Assembly: GCA_903935205.1 (NCBI GenBank)
Contig: CAIZQU010000078.1
Location: forward strand, 1-64,000
Length of the DNA: 64,000 nucleotides
DNA from: an uncultured cyanobacterium
GTDB taxonomy: Bacteria > Cyanobacteriota > Cyanobacteriia > PCC-6307 > Cyanobiaceae
Direction of reading: 5' to 3'
Part shown: positions 18,316-27,952 of the stretch, in pieces
Numbering within the stretch: the stretch's first letter is position 1
Layout: every line of letters starts with the position of its first letter
Position numbers and translations under genes: made by a program
Notes under the pieces: model-generated
Told to the model about the DNA's origin: nothing
What the model saw: the letters and a program-made list of their open reading frames with translations, nothing else
The model's database searches: none

Positions 18316-18701
18316 GGCGGAGTGAATGGGGGAAGGGGTTTTGGTGGCGCGCGCCAAAACCGGTTCCCGAACCGTAGCGACGGCCTCTGGATCTGACCCG
18401 TGCTCCCGGCGAGGTGCCCCCCCTGCCAGCGGCGAGGGCGGGTACCCCTGGTCCTGGCCCTCGCATCTGGTGCCTGCCCCCTGGACTCGGGCCTCCAGGG
18501 GCCGCCGCCGCCGCACCCCAAACGGTTGCGGGATCCGCACCGGCCGCCGCTGGCGGGAACCCCGACCCTGCGACAGCATCCAGATGGTCTCCGCATCAAG
18601 CCGGGATGCTTCTTGAGCAACCCCTCTCTGGCCCCCAGCGCCGCCCCGGCGGTCCTGGCGCCCCGCTGGTGCTTGTTCCGGCCGCCACCTCCCGCCCCTG
18701 T
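18316..18701. other. GC-rich gap between htpX and a small gene
   Basis: These ~385 bp separate the htpX-like gene (leftward) from a small rightward gene. Both 5' ends face it, so it should hold two promoters. No clear promoter elements, RNA gene or repeat were recognised. Confidence 0.3.
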
Positions 18702-18995
18702 GTGGCCGCGTCGACCCCCGTGACCGGGGCCCTTGAGGCGACGGTGCTGGAGGGCCTGCTGCACGGCGAGCTCGTGGGCGCTTCCCTGCTCGATGCGATC
18801 GCTGAACGCACCGCCAGCGCCCTGCAGCAGAGTCCCGCCGTCGCCCAGGGCCCCGCGGAGCTGCGCGGAGTGGCGGCCCGGCTGGCCACCGGCCTGGCGG
18901 TGGCCCTGTTGCAATCCGATCTGGCCGACCGCATCGCCGCCCGGCTGGAGGCCGAAGCCCCCTTCGCCGATGGTTGGCGCTCCTGCCCCGAGTGA
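18702..18995 (+). CDS. Small conserved-looking hypothetical protein, ~97 aa
   Basis: The stretch GALEATVLEGLLHGELVGAS onward, through LDAIAERTASAL and RGVAARLATGLAVALLQSDLADRIAARL to a stop, reads as a soluble all-helical protein with heptad-like leucines. The upstream part of the same open frame is Pro/Gly-rich and looks non-coding. The start is therefore placed at a GTG at 18702, with another GTG at 18720 possible. I recall no family. It precedes the aldolase/SDR gene by 134 bp on the same strand. Confidence 0.5.
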   Translation: MAASTPVTGALEATVLEGLLHGELVGASLLDAIAERTASALQQSPAVAQGPAELRGVAARLATGLAVALLQSDLADRIAARLEAEAPFADGWRSCPE

Positions 18996-19129
18996 GGCGG
19001 CCCTGGCCCGCACATGGGCAAGGGCGCCCCGCTGCAGATGGCAGGGGCGGGCCTGGCTGAGTGGAGCGGCTCCCCCAGGGGCGAGGCGGCGCGGCGCGTA
19101 GCCTCCCACCCATCTGCTCCGGTCGTTCC

Positions 19130-21265
19130 ATGCCCGTGCTCAACCGCTGGTCCGACGCCGACGCGGCCGCGGCGGTCGCCCACTACGGCGCCCAGGGCAT
19201 CGGCGAGGCGCTCGCCCTGCGCACCTATTCGGCCCGCCTGCTCGGGGCCGATCCCCAGCTGGTGCTCCACGGCGGCGGCAACACCTCGGTCAAGACCGCC
19301 GTCACCGGCCTGCTCGGCGAGACGATCCCGGTGCTCTGCGTCAAGGGATCCGGCTGGGATCTGGCCACGATCGAACCGCCGGGCCATCCGGCCGTGCGAC
19401 TCGAACCGCTGCGGGCCCTGCGGGTCCTGGAGGCGCTCAGCGATGAGGCGATGGTGGCGGCCCAGCGCAACAACCTGATCGATCCGGCCGCCCCCAATCC
19501 CTCGGTGGAGGCGCTGCTGCATGCCTTCCTGCCCCACACCTTCGTCGACCACACCCACTCCTCGGCCCTGCTGGCCCTGGCTGACCAGCCCGATGCGGCG
19601 GAGGTCTGCCGCCGCGTCTATGGCGAGCGGGTGGTGCTGGTGCCCTACGTCATGCCCGGCTTCGCCCTGGCCAAGGCCTGCGCCGACCTCTATGAGCAGG
19701 CCGCCGAACGGGCCGCCGCCACTGGCGTGGAGCTGGAGGGGATGGTGCTGCTGCAGCACGGCCTCTTCTCCTTCGGCGCCACCGCCCGCCAGAGCTACGA
19801 GCGGATGATCGAGCTGGTGGCCCTGGCCGAGCAGCATCTGGCCAGCGGCCAGCGCGCCCTGCAGCCGGTGCTCCTGGCGACACGGCCGGCGCCGGCCTCC
19901 CGGCTGCTGCCCCTGCTGCGGGGGGCGATCGGGCGGGCGGCGGCGGCGGCCGGCGTGCGCCGTCACTGGCTTCTCGATCTGCGCGACACGCCCCTGGCCC
20001 GCTCCGTCAGCGACGACCTGCGCCTCGATGACTGGGCCCGCCGCGGCGTCGCCACCCCCGACCACGTGATCCGCACCAAGGCCCATCCCCTGGTCCTGCC
20101 CCCTGCCCCGGCCGACGACGACAGGGCGGCCCTGGAGGCCTGGTGCGCCGCCCTCGACCCCGCCCTGGCCGCCTATGCCGCCGACTACCAGGCCTGTTTC
20201 GAGCGCCAGAACGCCCTGGTGGGGGGCATCAAGAAGCCCCTCGATCCCCTGCCGCGGGTGGTGGCGATCCCCGGTCTGGGCCTGGTGGGCCTGGGCCGTT
20301 CCGCCGTCGATGCGGCCGTCACCGCCGACATCGCCGAGGCCTGGGCCTCCACCCTGCTGGCGGCCGAGAGCATCGGTCGCTTTGCGCCGGTGGGGGAGGC
20401 GGACACCTTCGCCATGGAGTATTGGAGCCTGGAGCAGGCCAAGCTCGGCAAGGCCGCCGAGAAGCCCCTGGCCCGCACGGTGGTGCTGGTGACCGGTGGG
20501 GCCGGGGCGATCGGCGCCGCCACCGCCCGGGCCTTCGCCGCCCAGGGGGCCGATCTGGCGGTGCTCGATCGCGATGGGGCGGCGGCGATGGCGGTCGCTG
20601 CCAGCTGCGGCGGGCGGGCTCTGGGGCTGGCCTGCGATCTGCGCGAGCCCGGGCAGGTCGCCGACGCCTTCGCGGCGGTGGCGGCCCACTTCGGCGGCCT
20701 CGACATCGTGGTCAGCAATGCCGGCGCCGCCTGGGGGGGGCGGATGGCCGAGCTGCCCGAGGCCGATCTGCGGGCGAGCTTCGAGCTCAACTTCTTCGCC
20801 CATCAGCGCGTCGCCCAGGAGGCCCTGGCCCTGTTCCGCGCCCAGGACGGACAACCCGCCGGCACGGGATCCTCCCCGTCCCGGCGCCTCGGTGGTCAGC
20901 TGTTGTTCAACGTCAGCAAGCAGGCCCTCAACCCCGGGCCCGGATTCGGGGCCTATGGCACCAGCAAGGCCGCCCTGCTGGCCCTGGTCCGCCAGTACGC
21001 CCTGGAGGAGGGGCCCGCCGGCATCCGGGTCAACGCGATCAACGCCGATCGCATCCGCTCCGGTCTGCTCACCGAGGCGATGATCCGCGAACGGGCCGCC
21101 GCCCGCGGCCTCAGCGAGGCTGATTACATGGGGGGCAATCTGCTGGGAGCGGAGGTGCGGGCCGAGGACGTGGCCGAGGCCTTCGTGGCCCTGGCCCGTC
21201 TGCAGCGCACCACCGGCGCCCTGCTCACCGTGGATGGCGGCAACGTGGCGGCGATGGTGCGCTGA
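19130..21265 (+). CDS. Bifunctional class II aldolase / short-chain dehydrogenase
   Basis: This 711-residue fusion pairs an N-terminal class II aldolase/adducin domain with a C-terminal SDR, like bifunctional rhamnulose-1-phosphate aldolase/lactaldehyde dehydrogenases. The aldolase half shows VLHGGGNTSVKT near residue 45 and a metal-binding HTFVDHTHSSALLAL. The SDR half shows VLVTGGAGAIGAATARAFAA and a Tyr-x-x-x-Lys in AYGTSKAALLAL. It would cleave a sugar phosphate or sugar acid and oxidise the product with NAD. No other rhamnose genes are near, so the exact sugar is unknown. The ATG at 19130 gives the expected MPVLNRWSDADA start. It ends 3 bp before the convergent carrier gene's stop. Confidence 0.9.
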   Translation: MPVLNRWSDADAAAAVAHYGAQGIGEALALRTYSARLLGADPQLVLHGGGNTSVKTAVTGLLGETIPVLCVKGSGWDLATIEPPGHPAVRLEPLRALRVLEALSDEAMVAAQRNNLIDPAAPNPSVEALLHAFLPHTFVDHTHSSALLALADQPDAAEVCRRVYGERVVLVPYVMPGFALAKACADLYEQAAERAAATGVELEGMVLLQHGLFSFGATARQSYERMIELVALAEQHLASGQRALQPVLLATRPAPASRLLPLLRGAIGRAAAAAGVRRHWLLDLRDTPLARSVSDDLRLDDWARRGVATPDHVIRTKAHPLVLPPAPADDDRAALEAWCAALDPALAAYAADYQACFERQNALVGGIKKPLDPLPRVVAIPGLGLVGLGRSAVDAAVTADIAEAWASTLLAAESIGRFAPVGEADTFAMEYWSLEQAKLGKAAEKPLARTVVLVTGGAGAIGAATARAFAAQGADLAVLDRDGAAAMAVAASCGGRALGLACDLREPGQVADAFAAVAAHFGGLDIVVSNAGAAWGGRMAELPEADLRASFELNFFAHQRVAQEALALFRAQDGQPAGTGSSPSRRLGGQLLFNVSKQALNPGPGFGAYGTSKAALLALVRQYALEEGPAGIRVNAINADRIRSGLLTEAMIRERAAARGLSEADYMGGNLLGAEVRAEDVAEAFVALARLQRTTGALLTVDGGNVAAMVR

Positions 21266-21268
21266 ACC

Positions 21269-23101
21269 TCACCCCCCAGCCGAGGCCCCGGCCTGTCGGC
21301 GGGCCAGCAGCAGGGCCAGGCCGATCCAGAGCAGCACCAGCACCAGGCAGAGGCCGCTCCAGAGCGGCAGCCCCAGGGAGGTGATCGCCAGCGGTGCCAC
21401 CACGGTGATCACCCCTCCGGCGATCAGGGGCTGCAGCAGCAGCTGCTTGATCGAGAAGGCCGGCAGGGCATCGGCCTGATCCTGCGGATCGGCCATGTGC
21501 AGCAGCAGCAGCCCGCTGGCCGCCACACCGGTCGCCTGGCCGAACTCGAGGATGCCGCGCTCAAACCAGGGGCTTGGCAGGATCCGCGGTCCGAGCAGCA
21601 GCACCACGGCCAGATTCCAGACCAGGCCCACCACCGCCAGGGCGGTCAGGGGCAGCCAGTCGCGGGCGAGCAGTGAAAGATCCAGGCAGGCGGTGGCGGC
21701 GGTGATCAGCAGGTCGGCGGCGAGGGTGGCCACCAGCCCCTGGATCCGCGCCGATGCGAGGGCGGCCTGGCCGCTGCGCTCCAGGGCCAGGCGCACCAGC
21801 AGCGAGCCGATGATCGCCAGCGGGAAGACCGGAAAGGCCGCGGTCAGGCTGCCGATGGCGCCGCCCACCGTGCGGCCCAGCAGCTGCAGAGCCGCCAGGG
21901 CGATCCAGCCGAGCGCCACCCCCGCACCCGTCAGGGCGAGGTTCCGGGCCCAGGCCGCCGCCGCTTGGCCGCCGCCCCGGGGTACCGCCGCCGTGGGGGC
22001 ACTCGCCCGGCTCCTCGCAGGGCGATCGGGCGGCAGGGAGGCTCCCGCCTGCGCCGCAGCGCCTGGGGCTGACCCGTCGCCGCCCGTCGCCATGAATCCA
22101 GCCGCCCCTGCTGCACCGTCCGTCGCCCCAGCCGATGCTGCGGCTCCATGCGCCTGGCCGGCCGCCTCAGCGGCTACGCCAGTCGCCCACTCCGCTCCTG
22201 CCGCCAGGCGAGATGCCTGTGAGGCTGCTCCCACCTCCCTCGCTGCCCCATCTGTCGCCCCCGCTGCTCCGCCAGCCCCAGGCCCTTGGCCCGCTGCCTC
22301 AGCTGCCCTGTCCGTCGCCCCCGCTGCTCCGCCAGCCTCTGCCCCTTGGCCAGCCGCGCCTGGCGCCCCCCCACCAGCCCTGGCGGCCGCCGCCCCCGCC
22401 CCCGCCCGCGCCGCTTCCCCACCCAGCGGTGCCGCCGCCAGCCAGCCGAACCGTCGCGCCAGCACCACCACCAACCCCCCCACCAGGGTGGAGCTGAGCA
22501 GTCCCACGGTGGCCATCGCCAGGCCCAGGGCCTCGCCGCCGGGGAAGCCCAGCCGGGCGTAGGTGGGGCCCATCGCGGCCGCCGAACCGTGGCCGCCCTC
22601 GTAGGCCACCTCGATCAGGCAGGCCAGCAGGGGGTGGATGCCCTCCAGCCGGCTGGAGAGCGCCAGCACCACCAGTGCCGCCATCAGGTACTGCCCGAAG
22701 GCCAGGGTCAGGGCCAGCAGGATCTGGGCCGAGAGCGGTCGCCAGAGCTGCGCTGCCCGGGGTAGGGGTTTGCCGAGCAGCAGGGTGCCGAACACCAGGG
22801 TGAGCAGGATCAGCGGCAACTGCTCCCACACGGCGATCACCGCCTGGGGCAGCAGCGGCAGCGCTCCTGCCGGGGCGACCAGCAGGCCGAGGGCGCCGGC
22901 GATCAGGGCCTCGGGCACCCCCCAGCTGCGGCTGCCCAGCAGCTTGCCCAGGCCGGTGCCCAGGGCCAGCAGCACCGCCAGGGCCAGCAGGGCCAGCGCC
23001 CAGGCCAGGGGACCGGTGCTCGCTGGGGCGCCGAGGGCACCCGGGGCGGGGGGCGCGGGCAGGGGCATGGCAGCGGCGACGGCGATCAGAAGTGGGGCCA
23101 A
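21269..23101 (-). CDS. gltS: Sodium/glutamate symporter (GltS family) with a long Ala/Gly-rich insert
   Basis: The sequence matches GltS carriers: repeated hydrophobic helices, HPLLACLIEVAYEGGHGSAAAMGPTYARLGF around residues 156-194, and a mirrored second half (VFPLAIIGSLLVRLAL). It would import glutamate with sodium at the cytoplasmic membrane. GltS proteins are about 400 residues; this one has 610. Much of the excess is a low-complexity block at about residues 226-382 (bases ~21958-22426), built of Ala, Gly and recurring GGAAGATDGAA-like pieces, in the central loop between the halves. There is also an N-terminal Pro/Ala-rich extension of ~30 residues. The frame is intact throughout. It converges with the aldolase/SDR gene. 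Confidence 0.88.
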   Translation of the reverse strand: MAPLLIAVAAAMPLPAPPAPGALGAPASTGPLAWALALLALAVLLALGTGLGKLLGSRSWGVPEALIAGALGLLVAPAGALPLLPQAVIAVWEQLPLILLTLVFGTLLLGKPLPRAAQLWRPLSAQILLALTLAFGQYLMAALVVLALSSRLEGIHPLLACLIEVAYEGGHGSAAAMGPTYARLGFPGGEALGLAMATVGLLSSTLVGGLVVVLARRFGWLAAAPLGGEAARAGAGAAAARAGGGAPGAAGQGAEAGGAAGATDRAAEAAGQGPGAGGAAGATDGAAREVGAASQASRLAAGAEWATGVAAEAAGQAHGAAASAGATDGAAGAAGFMATGGDGSAPGAAAQAGASLPPDRPARSRASAPTAAVPRGGGQAAAAWARNLALTGAGVALGWIALAALQLLGRTVGGAIGSLTAAFPVFPLAIIGSLLVRLALERSGQAALASARIQGLVATLAADLLITAATACLDLSLLARDWLPLTALAVVGLVWNLAVVLLLGPRILPSPWFERGILEFGQATGVAASGLLLLHMADPQDQADALPAFSIKQLLLQPLIAGGVITVVAPLAITSLGLPLWSGLCLVLVLLWIGLALLLARRQAGASAGG

Positions 23102-23302
23102 GCGCCATGCCGCGTCGCCGCCAATCCTGGCGCCTGGCCGGACCTGACGGGCAGCGCGAACCAGGCCGATCCCAGAGATCGCCGCTGGGCGAAACCCTGA
23201 CGGCGGCTGCTCCGGCCGGCCCGCAACGGCGCGTTTGGGGGGATTTCTCGAGATGCTCCGCCGCTGGCCAGGACCCGGCCCCGCAGGAGCCCAGCCCTGG
23301 CG

Positions 23303-25653
23303 TCAGCCCAGCCCCAGGTGGCGCCGGAAGAAGGCCTCCGTGGCTTCCAGAACCCGCTGTTGAACGGCGCCGTCGCGGAAGCCATGCCCCTCGCCGGGGA
23401 ACAGGTGAACCTCCACCGGCACGCCCCGTTCGCCCAGGCTCAGGGCCATCCGTTCGGTCTGATCCGGCGGCACCACCCGATCGTCGAGGCCCTGGAAGAA
23501 GATCACCGGTGCCGTGATCGCCTTGGCCCTGCCCAGGGGTGAGCGCTCCCGGTAGGTGGCCGCCGCCTCCGGCCACGGACCCACCAGCCGATCGAGATAG
23601 CGGGCCTCGAAGCGATGGGTCTGGCGGGCCATCGCCTCCAGGTCGGCCACGGCATAGCGGCAGGCGCCAGCCGCCAGCACATCGCTGTCGCAGAGCAGGG
23701 CCAGCACCGTGAAGCCGGCGGCGCTGCCGCCTTCCATGGCGATGCGACGCGGATCGGCCCGACCGGTCTCCACCAGATAGCGGGCCGCCGCGGCGCAGTC
23801 GGCCACATCCACCACCCCCCAGAGGCGATCGAGCCGCTGGCGGTAGGCCCGGCCGAAGCCGGTGGAGCCGCCGTAGTTGACATCGAGCACCCCCCAGCCG
23901 CGACTGGTCCAGAACTGGATCGCCAGGTTCAGGCCGGTGCGGGCCATGCCGGTGGGGCCGCTGTGGGCCCGCAGCAGCAGCGGAGCATCCGGCCGGTCTC
24001 CACCAGCCGGCGGGTAGTACCAGGCATGGCAGGGCTGACCACCCTCCCCGGCAAACACGATCGCCTCCGGTCGGCTGATCGCATCGGCCGGCAGCGGCGG
24101 CGGGCTGGCGGGGCTGTGGCGCCAGCGCCCACTGGCCAGATCAATCTCCAACAGCCCGTTCGGCACGCTGCCGGAGGAGGCCAGCGCCACCACCCGCCCC
24201 GCCTCGGCCACCACGGCGCTGAGGTCGTCGAAGGGTGGCTTCAGCAGGCTCCAGGCCTGGAGCCCCTCGCTCCGGGATTCGCCAAGGGGATCAGGGGGCT
24301 CGAGCGGCAGCTCGCCGTCGGGGGCGGCTGTGAAGGCGCCGGCAGAGCTGGCTGCAACGGCGCTGACATCTCTGGAGCCAGGGCCCTGGGGCGATGCGCC
24401 TGGCTGCTCGGCGCCGGCGGGCAGGCCCCGGTCCGGGCTGTGCGCGGGGGCGGCGCCATCGGCAGCGAGGGCCAATCGGCCCAACTCCCAGCGCCCCTGG
24501 CGGCAGGCCATCGCCACCAGGGCCTCCCCATCCCAGGCGCAGCTCCGCATGCCGTAGACCCACTGAGGCAGGGCGAACTCCGCCTCCTGGGGGAACAGGG
24601 GGCGCCACTGGGGCGCCGTCTCCGGCCCCAGGGCCTCGGCTGCCTCCAGCAGCTCCAGGTTCCACCAGCCGCTGCGGTCGCAGGCCACCACCAGGGCGGC
24701 GGGACCCGTGGCGCTGGGGATCCAGAGCGGCTGGAAGATCGAGATCTCGGTCTCATCCCCGGCTCCGGAGCCGCCGATCGCCCGCACCTCCAGCAACTCC
24801 CCGGTCTCCGTCAGGCGCCCCAGCCAGAGCTGGCTGCGCTCCCAGGGCATCCAGGGCCGCTGCCATTCGACCCAGGCCAGGTGGCTTCCCGAGGGGCTGA
24901 GGGTGGCGTAGCCGCAGAAATCGGCCGGTTCGCGCAGGGGAAGCGGCTCACCGCCGGCGAGGGGAACGGCCACCAGGGCCTCCGCATCGCCCTGCTCCAA
25001 CACGCCGATCCAGCGCTGCCGGAGCGGGTCGATCAAGCCATCGGCATAGCGTCGCGCCGGATCGGCGGTGGTGATCGGTCTCGGCCCGGTGGCGGCAGGT
25101 TCGGCGGCGGTCGCCGTGGCCGGGGGGGGGGCTCGGCAGCGCCAGTGCCAGCGGCCACCGGCACCGGTACGGCCGGCAACTCCGGCTCTATCCGCTCGGT
25201 AGCGACCTGAGCGGAATCGGCCCGGGCCGATTCCGGCTGGGGCACGGTCCCAGGCACCGGCCCGGCAGCCCCCGGGCCCGGGCCCGGACCGCCGGCGTCC
25301 TCCGGCGCCGCCAGGGGCGGCAGCTCCAGGCTCCAGAGGGCCCTGTCCCGGTCGTTCACCCACACCACCGTGGTGCGGCCGGCTTCAGCGGGGGCCAGGC
25401 AATAGGCGCCACCTCCGTAGTCGTGCACGCGGCTGCGCAGATCCGCCGTCGCCGGCACGATCTCCCGAGCGGCTGCGGCTCCTCGATTCAGATCGTCGAG
25501 GGGCCGGCAGAGCAGGGTGGTCCGGCCCCCTTCAGCGGGACGACGCTCCAGCCAGAAGAGTCGGCCGCCCTGCAGCCGCGGCTCGGACCAGAGCGGCGTT
25601 GCCCCCACCACACGGGAGGCGCTCAGAGGCCGCCGCAGCGCTGAAGCCACCAC
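23303..25653 (-). CDS. S9 family prolyl-oligopeptidase-type serine peptidase, interrupted by a frameshift at a C10 tract
   Basis: Two minus-strand frames together make one S9 peptidase. The first (25653, GTG, to about 25131) encodes the propeller start SEPRLQGGRLFWLERRPAEGG. The second (about 25121-23303) continues with RRYADGLIDPLRQRWIGVLE, the rest of the propeller and the hydrolase domain. Catalytic residues are Ser in GGSAAGF, Asp in GLDDRVVPP and His in GEGHGFRD. They meet at a run of ten Cs (ten Gs on the plus strand, 25122-25131) in a Pro/Ala-rich linker. One more C, or a -1 slip, restores a single product of about 780 residues. It could be a sequencing error, a phase-variable tract or a young pseudogene. 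It diverges from def with ~56 bp between starts. Confidence 0.8.
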
Positions 25654-25709
25654 CGCTTATCGCTGCTGAAGGCTTCTACAATCTGCATCATTGTTTCAGG
25701 GTCTGCCAC

Positions 25710-26315
25710 TTGGCGCGCAGTTTCGCCCAGTTGGCCCGTTCCGCCGAGAAGGGTCAGAGCACGGTGCACGTCTCCAAGGAGCCGCTGGCCGAGCCGCCCC
25801 TGGCGATCCACACCCTGGGCTCCAGGGAGCTGCGCACCCCGGCCCGGCGGATCAGCAAGGTGGATGAAGAGGTGCGCGATCTGGCCCGCACGATGCTGCA
25901 GAGCATGTATGCCGCCCGGGGCATCGGCCTGGCCGCCCCCCAGGTGGGCATCCACAAGCAGCTCCTGGTGATCGATCTCGATCTCGAGGAGGCCGCCACG
26001 CCGCCGCTGGTGTTGATCAACCCCGAGATCACCGCCGCCAGCGCCTCGTTCAACACCTATGAGGAGGGATGCCTCAGCATCCCCAAGGTGTATCTGGATG
26101 TGGTGCGTCCCTCCACGGTGGAGGTGAGCTTCCGCGATGAGCAGGGTCGGCCGCGCAAGCTCAAGGCCGACGGACTGCTGGCCCGGTGCATCCAGCACGA
26201 GATGGACCACCTCAACGGTGTGCTGTTCGTCGATCGCGTCACCGACGAGCTGAGCCTCAATGAGGAGCTGCGCCAGCACGGCTTCCAGCGCGAGCACGTC
26301 CAGACGATCCGCTGA
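25710..26315 (+). CDS. def: Peptide deformylase
   Basis: Def removes the formyl group from nascent proteins at the ribosome exit. All three family motifs are present: GIGLAAPQVG, EEGCLSIP (metal-ligand Cys) and QHEMDHLNG (two metal His plus catalytic Glu). The frame is open back to 25599, but cyanobacterial homologues begin MARSFAQLARSAEK. That sequence starts here at a TTG at 25710 (TTG GCG CGC), giving 201 residues, the usual length. A TTG start may keep expression moderate. The upstream ~56 bp are shared with the divergent S9 peptidase gene. Confidence 0.95.
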   Translation: MARSFAQLARSAEKGQSTVHVSKEPLAEPPLAIHTLGSRELRTPARRISKVDEEVRDLARTMLQSMYAARGIGLAAPQVGIHKQLLVIDLDLEEAATPPLVLINPEITAASASFNTYEEGCLSIPKVYLDVVRPSTVEVSFRDEQGRPRKLKADGLLARCIQHEMDHLNGVLFVDRVTDELSLNEELRQHGFQREHVQTIR

Positions 26316-26386
26316 GCGGCCCCCTCTGGCTTCTGCCGGCCGTTCCGCTCTCCCCCTTCCAGGCCCCCTCGTTTTTTTCCTGTGCC

Positions 26387-26584
26387 ATGCCGATGAAACC
26401 CCTGGCGGGCCTGTTCCTCGCCCTGGCCTGCGTGCTCGGCATCGCCGCCACCGGTTCGGTGTTTGAGCTGGCCTACGGCGATCCCGACCTTGGGGTGACC
26501 GCCACCCGCGCCATCCTCGGGGCCTGCCTGCCAGGCACGGTGCTGGCCCTGCTGGTGGCGATCCGGATCAACCGGCCCGCCTGA
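26387..26584 (+). CDS. Small two-helix membrane protein, 65 aa
   Basis: The product MPMKPLAGLFLALACVLGIA begins with a hydrophobic helix. A short polar loop (FELAYGDPDLG) and a second helix (ILGACLPGTVLALLVAIRI) ending in NRPA follow. It is an integral membrane protein of unknown role, probably in the cytoplasmic or thylakoid membrane. Similar tiny proteins downstream of def are what I would expect in picocyanobacteria, but I cannot name a family. It starts 72 bp after def on the same strand, so co-transcription is likely. The second ATG at 26393 is an alternative start. Confidence 0.65.
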   Translation: MPMKPLAGLFLALACVLGIAATGSVFELAYGDPDLGVTATRAILGACLPGTVLALLVAIRINRPA

Positions 26585-26724
26585 GCAATCCCTGCCAGCC
26601 CCTCCCCTTACCGCGGCGAGGCCGGCTGGTCCAGGGCTCCGGCCGGCCAGCGGAGGGCACACCGCCTGAGCTTCTCCGCACCGGCCCTGCATACGATCGG
26701 GCAGCGCCCACCAGCGCCCTGACC

Positions 26725-27378
26725 ATGCCCCTGCCCGCCTTGACCCGCTTTCGTTCACGCCGGTCTGCGCCGGCTGCCGTGCTGGCCCTGGCCGCCGCGC
26801 TCCCCGGAATCCCCGCTGGGGCCCTGGCCCAGAACGCCCCGTCCCTGTTCGGCATGGGGGAGGTCCAGGCCGATCGCTTCATCCTGGTGGCGGCCCCGAT
26901 CGGTTCGGGCAGCCGCTCCCAGCTCAACATCTACGAGCAGCTCAACCAGCGGCGACCCTGCTTCTCTGTGGCGCCGGGCCTGCCTGCTGTGGTCAACCCG
27001 CTGTTGGCCAGCTTTGATTTCTCGGGCATCTGCAGCCGCTACATCGACACCAACGGCTATTCGCTGCGCATCGCTGACCGGGACCTGGCCACCGTCTATC
27101 GGCTCAGCGTGGTCCCCACCGCCAGCGACATTCAGCTCTTGGCGCTGCCCACCGCCGGCTCTGGTCCAGAGCTGGTGGTGGCGCGCACCCAGGGCCTTGC
27201 CAACGGTTTCCTGAAGCTCCACTTCGAGCCCGGCTGGCGCCTGGCGCGCCGCCAGTTCCGCGGCCGATCCCTCGGTCACGTCTACATCTATCGCGACAGC
27301 TGGCCCACCGAGGTGGCCCCGGCCGGCGCTGTTGCTGCTCCTTCGGCGGGGGCACCGCCCCCGGTCCCGGCCCCCTAA
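26725..27378 (+). CDS. Secreted DUF3747 domain protein
   Basis: The 217-residue product has an N-terminal signal peptide (basic RFRSRRSAP, hydrophobic AVLALAAALPGIPAGA, cleavage after ALA/Q). The cyanobacterial DUF3747 pattern follows: LFGMGEVQADRFILVAAPIG, LNIYEQLNQRRPCFSV, PLLASFDFSGICSRYIDTNG and YSLRIADRDL. Two conserved Cys in RPCF and SGIC may pair. It should lie in the periplasm or lumen; its function is unknown. The C-terminus is an Ala/Pro tail. The stop codon TAA (27376-27378) directly abuts repeat element copy 4. Confidence 0.85.
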   Translation: MPLPALTRFRSRRSAPAAVLALAAALPGIPAGALAQNAPSLFGMGEVQADRFILVAAPIGSGSRSQLNIYEQLNQRRPCFSVAPGLPAVVNPLLASFDFSGICSRYIDTNGYSLRIADRDLATVYRLSVVPTASDIQLLALPTAGSGPELVVARTQGLANGFLKLHFEPGWRLARRQFRGRSLGHVYIYRDSWPTEVAPAGAVAAPSAGAPPPVPAP

Positions 27379-27634
27379 GCGCCTGTTGCCCATCGGTCGA
27401 CAGGCCAGGCCCCGACCAGAGGCAGAGCCGATCGGGCGCCTGTCGCGGCCTCAGCCTGAGACAAAGGGCATCGGCAACGCCTTTGCACGTTCGTCGCAAG
27501 ATCCGTTGCGAAGCAAGCGTTCCGCCCATGGCTGCGGCCCCATAAGCTCGGCCCGGACGAGGTTCGGATGAGATTCCGATGAGATTCCGCATCGCCCCAT
27601 AGAGGGAGCTCCGCAGGGATCTGGGGCCACCTGG
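27379..27634 (+). repeat. Inverted-terminus repeat element, copy 4 (right end missing)
   Basis: This copy starts at the base after the preceding gene's stop codon, with GCGCCTGTTGCCCATCGG. It carries CCGACCAGAGGCAGAGCCGATCGGG and CCTCAGCCTGAGAC like the others, but the right half diverges (GATGAGATTCCGATGAGATTCC, a short duplication). It breaks off at ATCTGGGGCCACCTG, without the ACGCGCAACAGGCTC terminus, where copy 5 begins. Copy 5 may have inserted into, or recombined with, its end. Confidence 0.7.
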
Positions 27635-27952
27635 AGCCTGTTGCCCATCGGTCGACAGGCCAGGCCCCGACCAGAGGCAGAGCCGATCGGGCGCCTGTCG
27701 CGGCCTCAGCCTGAGACAAAGGGCATCAGGAACAGAGCATCAGGAACAGAGCATCAGGAACAGGCCATCAGGAACAGGCCATCAGGACCATCGCCGCACC
27801 TTGATCGCAAGATCTACTGCGGCGCAATCATTCTGCCCTTTGGTAAGGCGCCGCAATCGCGATGCGGCGGAGAGCCATGGGAGAGCCAGTTCCGTTCCCC
27901 AGCGAGATCTCCCCATGGATCTGGAGCCGATACGGCCACGCGCAACAGGCTC
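27635..27952 (+). repeat. Inverted-terminus repeat element, copy 5 (longest)
   Basis: The left end is GAGCCTGTTGCCCATCGG and the right end CACGCGCAACAGGCTC. Its first ~90 bp are virtually identical to copy 4. It carries about five 14-bp GCATCAGGAACAGR units at 27722-27788, against three in copies 2 and 6, which accounts for its greater length. The right half (GATCGCAAGATCTACTGCGG through CCCATGGATCTGGAGCC) matches copy 2 almost base for base. Confidence 0.8.

Noticed and set aside
18596-20854. A 752-codon open frame on the minus strand
   Set aside because: It runs antisense to the aldolase/SDR fusion, whose motifs are unambiguous, and reads through the non-coding gap.
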